Shown: in pieces, positions 48,401 to 59,045 of the stretch | Numbering within the stretch: the first letter of the stretch is position 1 | Layout of the letters: the number at the start of each line of letters is the position of its first letter | From: Glandiceps talaboti | Lineage: Eukaryota > Hemichordata > Enteropneusta > Spengelidae | NCBI RefSeq assembly: GCF_964340395.1 | Contig: NC_135552.1 | Span: forward strand, 9,903,494-9,967,493 | Direction: 5' to 3' | DNA: 64,000 nucleotides | The notes under the pieces: generated by a model | The model's database searches: none | The model's input: the letters and a program-made list of their open reading frames with translations, nothing else | Told to the model about the DNA's origin: nothing | Translations under genes and position numbers: made by a program

Positions 48401-49259
48401 TATATAGTGTGTCCTCTTCTTGAAAATGCCAACATTTTTTTTGTTTCGTCAAATTAGATGAAAAATTTATGTATTCCTGTGAATTAATGTGCAGTTGGGG
48501 ATAAGGGAACATCAGAATTTTGTGGGTCATAGAGGAAAATTGGCAAATCACGCAGAGAAGATTTACTGTGTCTTTCACATAGTTGCTGAAGAACATGATG
48601 ATTGTTGAGATGTTGCATTTCATCTGAATTTTTTAGTTTGTATTTGTGTGATAGTCTCATATATGAGACAAATATGGGAAGACATTAAGGGGAAGAATAC
48701 CTTGTGAATTCACTATTTTTAATAAAAAAAACTTGGATTTTGAATGCAATAAGATGGGTTTGTTTCATTGACTTTGATTTACCAGTACAGAGTTAGTATT
48801 GATCTGAACTTAGGCCGAAGTGACTTATGAGACTTGCTAGGCAACTTACATTGACAATGTTAACAGATTGTACAATCACAGTAACGATAAAAACTGTTGA
48901 AATATGTTTAACACTGTTTTTAGTGACAATTTCTGGAACACCGTTGTCAGTTGACTGCTGTATAATCTTCAGTCAAAAATGACGCTCACAGAAGATTTGC
49001 AAGTCATGACGGGGAGTTCTGGTAAAATACAGATTATGTTCTATGATATATTCAACCACTAATGAAATATTAACAATGGCTAAATATGTAACTTTACTTT
49101 CAACTCTGTATTTTTCAGGTGTATGAATGCACAGGTTACTCCCAGTTTTCACTGATTTCCAGCCAGAATGGACAGTACTTGGATGGTGGCAGTTACATTG
49201 GCAGCAGTGATATTAATGCCTTTGTATTACCACAGCCTAATGTCATGGTCATACATTAA
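42497..49259 (+). CDS. Uncharacterised coiled-coil / disordered protein with small C-terminal domain
   Basis: Coding exons 42497-42806, 43586-43710, 44149-45913, 48178-48281 and 49119-49259 join in phase (1, 0, 1, 0) at GT-AG sites and give 814 residues. I start at the ATG (MAASQPSK) rather than an upstream in-frame TTG. Residues ~33-85 are heptad-like (LFEVKTELTQMKDRIGCL), suggesting a coiled coil. Residues ~120-690 are Ser/Thr/Glu/Gln-rich, low in hydrophobics and probably disordered. The last ~81 residues (VRVKVYFSKECIVTVACLRP, then RIGDVYRIVKQ and QFSLISSQNGQYL) alternate strand-helix-strand like a PB1/RBD-type beta-grasp; that is inference. No enzyme motif, signal peptide or membrane segment is seen. 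I do not recognise the family. It lies head-to-head with the sirtuin gene. Confidence 0.75.
46420..46700. repeat. Dispersed repeat in intron 3 of the coiled-coil gene
   Basis: It contains 'tttctatatagcgcccttt' and 'caaaagcgctgaac', a pattern common in marine invertebrate repeats. A related 'ttatatagcactttctcc' starts the repeat at 37560. Confidence 0.4.
46741..46845. repeat. 55-bp direct tandem duplication
   Basis: 'actaaactatgctgaagtgt' followed by 'tctgtgttttgtaaggctat' occurs twice, at 46741 and 46796, without change. This is a recent duplication. Confidence 0.9.
48757..48960. repeat. Second copy of the 30866 dispersed repeat
   Basis: It lies in intron 4 of the coiled-coil gene; shared blocks are listed under 30866-31062. 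Confidence 0.4.
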
Positions 49260-52012
49260 TGATACTGATGTCTTGAAGCACTACAAATCAACAGAAGTCA
49301 TGTCAAATGTACAGTGTTGAATTTGTAATTTAAAAACCTCAATCAACATTAGAGTGGCATTGTTGCAAACAGCCACTGAAAAAAAAAAGACCAAATGAAT
49401 TGTTTTGTACACATGAACTCTCATAATTGTTTCGATTTTAATTTCTGGTGTGAAGGGAAACTTTTATAAGGTTTTCACACTTGACAGTTTTACACCATTA
49501 CTCAAACTCCGTTGATTACAAATCTCTCAGAATGTGTCATGATTGTTTTGCCGTTCCAAAGTGACCGGTACATATAATGTTTAGTTTTAAAATACAAAGG
49601 TTGTAATGTACAAGAAGTTCAACTTATAATAGTAAAGAACCACAGAGATTTTGAACTGTCTTTGTCAACGGTCCTCATCAGAATAACAAGTTCCATTATA
49701 TAGCCGATTTATTTACTCCTTTATTTACTGCAGACGGTTATAACCTTAGTTGTAATTTGTCTCTATCTACCAAACTGATACGTCTTCATCAAGGTTTGAT
49801 TTGCTCTCTAACAGACAATCAAACTATACTTGAAACATCTAAATTTCTAGGAAGTTTGGAATGCTACTATTTATTATACGCAAGCCAAGTTGACAGCGTT
49901 TGAACAAAGAATATGGATTAATACCTAAGTCATTCTTTTTGCCATGACAACACACTTCTACATCATTGGTTTTGCAGTGCTCAGATAAGAGTCATTCAAA
50001 ATCACCATTTTTCAATTTTTCATAAATTATCTGTGTAGGTATAATTATAATATTCCCCGATATATTTTTTTCATTCAGCTCGATAATACACATTACCCTA
50101 AGGGGTTTTGTTACTTCCTGTCTTTCGACTTGTAGTGACAAGACCCCTTCGGTCATGAGTATTTGTTTGGCTGAGTGAAGGTTTGGGAATGATATCTATG
50201 TGTTGTCAGATTGTACTTGTTTCAGTCACAGACTGTCAAAGACATGTAACGTTTATTTTTTGTCATATGTATATATTGTGTAAATGTTAATTTACAGCTA
50301 ATTTGTCTTACTACAGCTAGTTTCATGTTAGTGTTCACTGCCACTTTTTGATACAACCATGCAGAAACCAGTGACTCTGCACATTGTACCCCTTAAGGTA
50401 GTAAGTTGCAATTTCTTGCTACATTTTGTCTGAATGAAATAAACCATTGTACTGCAACTAGACACAGACACTCAGTCACCAATGTTTTGATGTGTGCATG
50501 GTGGCACATTAGTCATTTCATTTAGACAAAATGCTGTGATCATAAAGAGTAGCATGTCCAGTTTCTTATTCATTTTTGCATGGTAGTATTAAACAACACA
50601 AGTGAACACTAACATAAAATGTGCTGTAGTACATGCAAGGTGATGAAGTACTTCAAAATTTACCTATTTTGTACACATGTATGCAACCTTACTAATACTT
50701 TACACTTTGGCGGAACCACTTTTGTAAATTTGTCAGTGGTGCTGGGCGCAATATTTTTATATTACACGGTATAAAGAAAAGTACATTGAAAAATATTGAC
50801 TGTGAAAATGAAGTCAGTATTGTAACGTGAACACAACAGAATTACATACAGATGAAATGTATATAAGATTTTGAAAGCTGTACATATATTTTATTGTTCT
50901 GCTGTATATATCACCAATATTTTATAAAGATATTAAAAGGTGGATTTTTTGTATCAGTGTGTGTTGTGTCAATGAGTAAATCCACAAAGTGGATGTGTAC
51001 TTTAACATACTGTATACCTCTGAAAAATGATTGTGGTCTGAGTCGTCCTGTAATAGAGTAGTGGAAGCCATCTCCATAATACATCCCCCCCCCCCCCCCC
51101 ATACAATTTATATGATGAAAGCACAAAATGTTCACTGTGTCAGAGCTTGCCAGTTCTTTCACTGGGAGTAGTTAGCAGTCTTTATTTAACCATTGTGAGT
51201 ACATCTGGGATGTTGCTACATATTCTGAGTGCATAACTACAGGAATTTGGTCCAAATTAATGTAAAACTCTGGCAATTCACTGATTGGTATTATATAATG
51301 TACCATATGTGTAGTCTATTCTGAAGTCTATTTCTTGCATTCAATGGAAGAGAATGTAAGCAATTTAAATGGCCATGTCTCTACTGGTCACAATGGACAC
51401 ACCCCATTGAATCTCGAACTCAAGATTAAAAGTTTGTTCATTTAGTGTCGTGATGCTGATCATTTGTACCATCTGTACAATTTAAATTCGTACCTTCGGC
51501 AGAGAATACTATTTCCAGGTCCAGCTTCTGAATGTAATACCGATGCTAACAATACCGTGTGGTAAAAATTCAAAACCAGTGCCAGTTTAAAAAAAATATG
51601 TTTTAGTCTAGCGCCCTCATGCGTTAATGATTAAATTTCTTTTGTTTTTATTATGAATGTCGCATCTTATATATATCCCTGCCTGACGCACCTCGTTGCT
51701 TTCCTTAAAGAAGATAACACCAAAAGTTGTTCTGAATTTTGACAATTCTCTGAAAAATCAAACCTGGCAATGTAAGTGAAGAGCAGTAGGATCAAGTGAC
51801 GTCAAGGTTGTCATAGTAACGACAAAGTGGTACCTTCAAGAGCTGGAAGAGAAAACCAGAACGTGTTACTAAAATGGTGACGTATACATTAAGCGTGTTC
51901 AACGGACTTGTCTGGATGTTCCGATCAGCATTTCACGTTTCGATCTTAATCCTGAGGTGTTTTTCAGTGACAATCAGATGTAAATCATATTGACTGAGTG
52001 ATTGATTGGCCG
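49260..52012. other. 3' UTR of the coiled-coil gene and intergenic region
   Basis: A candidate polyadenylation signal (AATAAA) lies near 50438. The dispersed repeat at 49950-50140 and a C homopolymer near 51086-51101 are the only structures I see. No further gene. Confidence 0.4.
49950..50140. repeat. Dispersed repeat, family of 29795-29965
   Basis: Blocks as given for 29795. It ends with 'tgacaagaccccttcggtca', part of a small hairpin. Confidence 0.5.
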
Positions 52013-52070
52013 GCTGACTGACTGACTGACTGACTGACTGACTGACTGACTGACTGGCTGACTGACTGAT
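52013..52070. repeat. (CTGA)n microsatellite
   Basis: About 14 units of CTGA/GACT with one GGCT variant. Confidence 0.95.
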
Positions 52071-52159
52071 AATGATTGATGAATGGACCGGCCAACAGAT
52101 CTGCATTTAGCAAAAGTGTTGTATTCAAATACATGTACTCCATGGATCCAAATTATACC

Positions 52160-52403
52160 AATCTGATTAAAATCCGATGTAGATGTCGGCTAATCGTTCA
52201 TTGCTATTTTACCTTCGTTATTTTGCCTGAATTGAATTGACCTTCTTGGTACATGTTTACATTTTTTAGCCTGATCGCCTGTAGAGGAGGCGATCAGGCT
52301 AAAAAATGTAAACATGTACCAAGAAGGTCAATTCAGGCAAAATAACGAAGGTAAAATAGCAATGAACGATTAGCCGACATCTACATCGGATTTTAATCAG
52401 ATT
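52160..52403. repeat. Near-perfect foldback, 116-bp arms and 7-base loop
   Basis: The left arm 52160-52280 and right arm 52288-52403 are reverse complements without a mismatch, apart from one 5-base tandem duplication (AATTG) in the left arm. The loop is GTAGAGG. There is no obvious target duplication or internal coding. It could fold into a very stable hairpin or cruciform. Confidence 0.95.
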
Positions 52404-52955
52404 GAAATTAGACTAGTTTGCATGCATGCAAAACATCCTTAACATTTTTTTTCATGCATATACCAAAACTTCAACATAAAAAGCAAGAAAACAAATGCCA
52501 CACATAATATAGATACCCTGTTTTGAGGTGGATACATGGTGAACAAGTGATACATGGTGAACTGATCGGGCCTTGCACATATGCATCAAACTGAATACTA
52601 CATGTACAAAGAGAGTCGTGAATTTGGCTAGTGTCGATTATCCCGATTCTCCGCCCACAGCAGCTCAGCCATGACGTGAGCCATCGGCCACACTACAATA
52701 CAATGGAGATATGAAATTAAGTGAAAACCCACAGCACAACAGTCCATACGAGATTCTTGACAAATGTGTGTGGGTTTCACATTTACAGGCATAAGGAGAT
52801 CTTAAGAGCTAAAGCCTATACTTAGAGATACTTAGCCAGTATACCCACACCACCCATCCCTTCGAATTCAATCTTAATTGATGATATGAATACTATTATA
52901 GAGATGAAATCGCCATTGGTCAATATTATATTAACATTGTAAGCGCCATCACATC

Positions 52956-53885
52956 TCATAAACAATATTCAATCCTATCTTTGCAGCTACATACCCCAGT
53001 CACATAGCGATCAAAATATTCATTTTGCGCCACTGTAAAATGGTATTTCCAGTCGCCAACCTCCCCTTTACGAAAAAAGGAGTTTCCTTCCTTCCAGGTG
53101 TATTTGTTTTGAGTAGCAGATGATATTACGGTATCTGTGTTTGCCTTCATTGAAGCAAAGCTACAATTGCTTACAACCTTTTCAAGGTCATTGTCACTAA
53201 TAGGTCGACCTAAAAACCTTGAGACTTTTCTTAGAGTAGACGTCAAGTCTCTCTTCATGTCTTCAAATGATACGTGAAGGACGTTATCTTTTAGACCATA
53301 CTGCCCCCAACGTTGTACGTGGTCCAGCCATGATCCATAGTTTACTTTACCCTCAACGAAGGCCTCCACCCATTCGTCCCATGTCAGTTCCATCTTGGTA
53401 AAGGTAAGCGCTTTCATGTAATGAAACAGGGATACGCATACGTCTTTTGCATTTCTGGTGATGTATATTATCTTGCATTTTCTCTCACCTTCTTTCCACG
53501 CCGTGTGAAAAAGTTGAGGTGGCAAATGATTTGAAAATAATCGTGGTGAAGGCATTTTTTTCAAAAACCTCTTCACATTTCGAACATGTTCGCCATACAT
53601 ACCCGGTACGAAATCATCGGTCTTTTCATACAGATAGCCCAGACAGCCTGGTTTGTCAGTACCAGGTACTTTATAATTCATGTCTTCAAACATTTGTGAA
53701 ATAGCATTTATCATCCAATGGGTACCTGACTTTTGATATGTCGAAATGATGACGTCACTATCTCTCATATCCCAAAGATTATCAAGGCGTCGCTCTGTAA
53801 TCGCCAATTTATCGTACATATGTTCGATAAAATAGCAACCATTCAAACTGAAACCAGGCCATTCATTTTTCTTGTTCGAAGCCAT
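52956..53885 (-). CDS. Cytosolic sulfotransferase (SULT family), coding region in one exon
   Basis: Transfers sulfate from PAPS to a small acceptor in the cytosol; the acceptor is unknown. The frame gives 309 residues. The 5'-phosphosulfate loop TYQKSGTHW lies at ~49-57 (family TYPKSGTTW; Lys52). The catalytic-type His120 is in FSNHLPPQL. The 3'-phosphate site YITRNAKDVCVSLFHY lies at ~141-156. RKGEVGDWKYHF (~272-283) leads into the KxxxTVxxxE dimer motif at 280-289. The ATG at 53885 directly follows an acceptor (TATTTTTCAG|C), so a 5' UTR exon exists upstream. After YVTG the DNA reads GGG|GTATGT, a plausible donor; the last ~12 residues (CSCKDRIEYCL) are unlike the family end and may be intron read-through. 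It is most like SULT1 or amine-type members. Confidence 0.88.
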   Translation of the reverse strand: MASNKKNEWPGFSLNGCYFIEHMYDKLAITERRLDNLWDMRDSDVIISTYQKSGTHWMINAISQMFEDMNYKVPGTDKPGCLGYLYEKTDDFVPGMYGEHVRNVKRFLKKMPSPRLFSNHLPPQLFHTAWKEGERKCKIIYITRNAKDVCVSLFHYMKALTFTKMELTWDEWVEAFVEGKVNYGSWLDHVQRWGQYGLKDNVLHVSFEDMKRDLTSTLRKVSRFLGRPISDNDLEKVVSNCSFASMKANTDTVISSATQNKYTWKEGNSFFRKGEVGDWKYHFTVAQNEYFDRYVTGVCSCKDRIEYCL

Positions 53886-53886
53886 G

Positions 53887-54441
53887 CTGAAAAATATAGA
53901 TTATTGTTTAATAGTTAATTGTACACTGTGTACGAGTAGGAACCTAAAAAAAGGTACATTTAAAAAATCAAAAATCATTCTGGTAAGCCAAAGTAATGTA
54001 AAACAGCACAGACCAAGTGCGTGTTTGTCAATAATTGCACAAAGAGCAACAACAGCTAAAAAACAAAACAAAAATAAATACAATGCGTAATGTGCAAAAC
54101 TTTGTCATTGCACTTATTATAATGAAGTGATAAGTAAACAAACTGGGTGACCAGACTGGCTAGTAATTACATCGTCACGCCAAGTCCGTGTATCCGTCTT
54201 TCACTTCCCCATATATTGAATATTGAAACATCATTCTTATATTTTCATTCTCATAAATGAAAAATTAATATGATAATGTTTGATTACTTGTGTTTACTTG
54301 TGATTTAAAATTGACCACTCGTGTATCTACCCAGTTTTTTTTTTTACAAATGACTTCCTGTACGTATAATAATATAAACAACATGACGTCTAGACCATCT
54401 TTACGTCACCGTTCAAAGCGTACCCGCCAAGAGGTACTTAC
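53887..54441 (-). other. Probable 5' UTR intron of the sulfotransferase
   Basis: It is bounded by the donor CGAAT|GTAAGT at 54442/54441 and the acceptor TTTTTCAG at 53889-53887. No coding motif lies inside. Confidence 0.45.
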
Positions 54442-54560
54442 ATTCGTTGCTTCAGCAGAAGTATTAGACTGTCAGATACGTCGTGACGTTTCGCCCTCAC
54501 CGGCCTCCTGTGTTAGGGGTTGGCCGATGTTTGAGGGCGCCCCGTCACGGCGTACCTTAC
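54442..54560 (-). other. Candidate non-coding first exon of the sulfotransferase
   Basis: The 3' edge is fixed by the donor consensus. The 5' edge is uncertain. The sequence is GC-richer than its surroundings. Confidence 0.35.
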
Positions 54561-57059
54561 AGACTACAGAAGTATATGCTCTGACTTGCGAAAATGAACA
54601 CTAGACTCTTTACGCATTACTTTTTTTTTCTTTTTGCATTTAGGTCTAATGAGCGGCTACGAACACAGATTTGGCTTTAGCTGATGTTGTTTTATATTGT
54701 TGAAATTGCATATATCAAAAAATGGAGAAATAAAGACAGATTATATTTTGATTTGTACACGCAACTGTTGGTGTGCGATGTCTCACTATGCCTGAGTGTA
54801 AGAGCGTATGTGTGAGTAACGATACCTGTTGTGTGGCTAATTCCTGACTTAGACATGCTCGTTTGATCACGGTACCCTAGAAAGACAGTTCGAGTGGAGA
54901 TTCGTTTACGTTCTGCCGATCTACCTAGTATGAGAACACAACTTAGACACCGAAACAACACACTAGGTAGCCTCAGAAAATAACATATATAGTATAGCAT
55001 CGGATGAATGAACCTACCTGACTACATAGCATTTAACCAAACTCTCTACTCCAAGGTCAACGCCAACGTTGCCGTAAAACAGGCTGTGGTTTGCGACGAT
55101 GCCCTTCTTAGCCAAACAGCAAACTGTTATCGATGGCTCTGTCACCAGATTTCATGTAATATGCATTTGCAAACAGAGGAGTTTACACCAGACAACAATC
55201 TATGCGTATTTTCAATTTTCAAAGTAATGTTTGGGGCCAGTTTTGACTGGGATTGTTTATCTAACTTGTCTAGTTATTTTTGATTGACGGTAAATGGCTT
55301 GCCCAGTAACCGTTAAGATTTTACAGGACATTCCGATAAGGGTGCACGTGGGGTCCAAGCTGGAGTTTACGTTAAATTATAACTGGAAGTTGCTGTGAAA
55401 CATACCGATGGTGAGATGAGAAGTCAGTGTCTTCCTACATTTTTGACACACTGGTTTCAATGATTGCCTGTTGAATAAGTGTGAGATTCTAAAAGCAGAA
55501 GGTAAACAATACAGCTAGGCGGGAACTACTATTATAACGAGGGAGCGGAACGACTGAGTGGAGTGGGTCCAGGAGAGGGTTGTCAGCCCTTCCACCTTTG
55601 AAACGTTTTGAAAGTTCGGGACCAAAAATATGCTATCTGGTGCTATATTGACACATCATCTGATTAAAAAGATGCATTCTGATCACAATAGAAATATTGC
55701 TTTTTCAATGAACAGATAGAGAAAATGTGAATGTATTACATAGTACAATGTATGATGTGAATAGTTAATATTTTAACGCCTGAATGGTGAACGCATGCGC
55801 ATCTTTTTAAAACGTGTTAAAGTGAATATTGCGTTATTGGTGAATAATGGTTATCTTCGAACATGAACGGTGAATGCTTATAAATTCAACGCGTAAATCG
55901 TGAACGGTGAATGACGTCATTTCAAGTGAATGAAATTGTGAATTTAACCTCAACTGGACGCTAGTCGCGACTTCTGACCCAGTTCTATTTGAATGACCTG
56001 TGTGGCCTGACAGATGTTTACATCCTCAGATCTCAACCATGAATGGCCTTGAGAAATTATAGATTTATCATCCATACAGGTATCAATAACAGAAGACACC
56101 AAGTCATGTACGAGAGGTGGGGGTGGGGGGTAGTATTCCGCTAACTTTGTTATTTTCGAGATACGTAGCTACGTTTACGAAATCGGTGTGCCCCATAAAA
56201 ATGCAACATACGCGGTTGTACAGTCATGTTATTGAAACTACAAATCACCACATATAAATCATCCCATTCCAGTTTCTGTTATCATATATAGTCAGTTTTA
56301 GCAAACAACGTATTTGAAACAATTTAAAGCTACCTATCTCAGGGCATATCCTAAGAGAACTACAGAATCCTAGCTAGACTGGTACCGGTCCCTCGGCAGA
56401 TCTTTCTTAAGTTTAATATTCTTCAAATGTTTTGAGTTTGACATTCACTTTTGTGAAGGAAAATATCCTTTTTCCTCGATTACTAGTAGTCTCCAAAGGA
56501 CTATTATGTGTCCATGTGTTCAAATTCCCTATCATTTGGTGCATTCATTGCTGATAACGAAGTCTGCTGATGTAGCCATACATTTTAATGAGTAATTTGC
56601 ATGATTTGTGTTTTTTTTGTAATTTTGCAACATGTTCAAAAGGTGTACATGTAACTGCAATACAAAGTCTTCATCGAACACATACTGCCAACATTTAAAC
56701 TTACCAATTCATACTTTGAAACTTTTATCATGATAAAATATGATCCCATTTGGTCTTTACCACGAAGGTTCCTAAAGTGATATGCATTATTGGAATATAG
56801 TATCTGGTAGCTGTGTAAGGTATGGTTTTAAAAATCCAAACATTAAAAAGCTATACATGAGCACATGGACATTTTTGGTCTTTTGACCATGAAGTCAATG
56901 GTTATGATCAAAGGGTAATTGTTATTTGAAAAGGCATCATGGATTTCGTGGAGACATTCCAATGAAGATATAACTACAAAGCTTCCAGAGTAAATGGAAA
57001 AACCGGCTCCCATGCATTTGGCCATTAGTACTAGTGTTAATGCTGCATAGCAAAAGTGA
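54561..57059. other. Intergenic region, no gene recognised
   Basis: Around 55740-55950 the phrase 'gtgaa(t/c)ggtgaa' recurs irregularly. Open frames such as 55008-55283 have no family match I can see. Confidence 0.35.
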
Positions 57060-57580
57060 TATATATCAGCCTGTGAATCATACACCTCGAATATATTTGA
57101 CCTTAAACTATTTGCTATTTGACCTTAAACTTGAAGGTCAAAGGTCAGGGCCTCATTAGAAAGCTGTTGATTGGGAAACACGGTGAAGATACTCACAGGG
57201 ACTATATCTAATGTGCTTTCAGTGTGAAAGGTCAAAATGAATGTTTACGACAAAAATGGTCTCCGTCCAAACTTTACGTACCGCAATGATAATAGAATGA
57301 AGTGATGAGCCCATGCGAACTTCTATGTCTGATATTTAAACAAAACAAGGTTTTGTACAAATTGGCCATTTATGTCATATATATATATATATATATATGC
57401 ATTTTAACAACATATTGTCTATATGACATTGAAGATGAGGGTCAAGGTCAAAGTGTAATTCGAAAGTGGGTGTGGGTCTCTATTAAGTCTTCGATGTTAC
57501 TAGGCAACACATTTTATGATAAAATTACCTTGAAGGTCAGGGTCATTAGAAAGCTTGCTATTGATAACATGGGTGTAGAT
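57060..57580. repeat. Diverged repeat with AGGTCA-rich units
   Basis: 'gaccttaaacttgaaggtca' then 'gg.cattagaaagct' recurs at about 57125 and 57530, with related text at 57060 and 57430. An AGGTCA-A-AGGTCA direct repeat sits at 57135-57147. A short (AT) run lies at about 57379-57399. Confidence 0.55.
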
Positions 57581-57593
57581 ACTAATATTAATA

Positions 57594-57596
<3 letters not shown>

Positions 57597-57665
<69 letters not shown>
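57597..57665. repeat. (AT)n microsatellite
   Basis: About 34 uninterrupted AT units. Confidence 0.97.
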
Positions 57666-57669
<4 letters not shown>

Positions 57670-58320
57670 CCCATATATAGTTACCCTACAGTAATTATTT
57701 AATCAAAAAGCAATCATGAAAATAATTACAAAATGGCAATATATACAAAATGTTATATATGATTGCGTATACTCTAACAACATTTGGAAAAATCCTTATT
57801 ATAAAAAATTAGGTTGCCATGGAAACAAAAATAAATTGTAAACAATAGAAAATACATGGGGAAATCACTAACAGTGGCTTTATTTCACAAATAGTTGTTA
57901 TTCGTACAATAAATCTGCATACGTACGAGGTGATCATGTTTCATATCATATGACGTAATCTAGTCATATCATATGATGTAATCTTCTCAAGTGTTGATCA
58001 GTTACCATGGTAGCCAGTGTAGTGTAGCACTACACTGTTAAATCCACTTTGGTTTGTTTGTTTGGCACAAAATTAACATTTACTCAAAGGTAACATACAA
58101 TGCTCAAAGTACATCACCAGGAACAATTATGGACAATGTAATGGAGAAAAATATAAAACATTGCTATATTGCCCAAACTTTGCCACACATATTTCTTAAT
58201 AACGTATAGCTTTTCCCTGTACAAAAGTAAACTGTAACTGTCTAAGTTAAAGTCAATGAATTTGTCAATGAATATGACTGTATGGCTTAATTTGAACATT
58301 CGACCATGTCATCTGTTCTT

Positions 58321-59045
58321 CAAAGTGAAACTGTTTCCCAAGCAAAGTAAAGTGTAACTGTTCCTCAAACTAAAGTATAATTATTCTCCAATCAAAGTAA
58401 TGTATAACTGTTCCCTAATCAAAGTAAAATGTACCTGTTCCCCAATCAAAGTAAAGTGTAGCTGTTCCCCAATCAAAGTAAAGTGTAACTGTTCCTCGAG
58501 CAAAGTAAAGTGTAACTGTTCCCCAAGCAAAGTAATCAAAGTAAAGTGTAACTTTTCCTAAAAATATAGTATAACTGTTCCCCAATCAAAGTAAAGTGTA
58601 ACTGTTCCTCGAGCAAAGTAAAGTGTAACTGTTCCCCAAGCAAAGTAATCAAAGTAAAGTGTAACTTTTCTTAAAAATATAGTATAACTGTTCCCCAATC
58701 AAAGTAAAGTGTAACTGTTCCTCGAGCAAAGTAATCAAAGTAAAGTGTAACTGTTCCCCTTACAAAGAAAAGTTTAAAAGTGTAACTGTTCGCCAATCAA
58801 AGTAAAATGTACCTGTTCCTCAATCAAAGTTAAGTGTAACTGTTCTCCAATCAAAGTACAGTGTAACTATTCCCCTTACAAAGAAAAGTTTAAAAGTGTA
58901 ACTGTTCCCCAATCAAAGTAAAGTGTAACTGTCCCAAGTCAAAGTAAAGTGTAACTGTTCTCCAATCAACATACAGTGTAACTATTCCCCAGTCTAAGTA
59001 AACTGCAACTGTTCCCCAAAGTAAAGTACAATTAGTAGTGTGTAA
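58321..59045. repeat. 27-bp minisatellite with 113-bp higher-order repeat
   Basis: The basic unit is 'tgtaactgttccccaatcaa' + 'agtaaag', about 25 copies with indels. A 113-base block containing a CTCGAG-bearing unit recurs at 58495, 58608 and 58721, the last shortened. No frame is meaningful. Confidence 0.9.

Noticed and set aside
54290-54604. 104-residue plus-strand frame near the sulfotransferase 5' end
   Set aside because: It overlaps the candidate non-coding first exon on the other strand and starts in a T-rich tract; no family signature.
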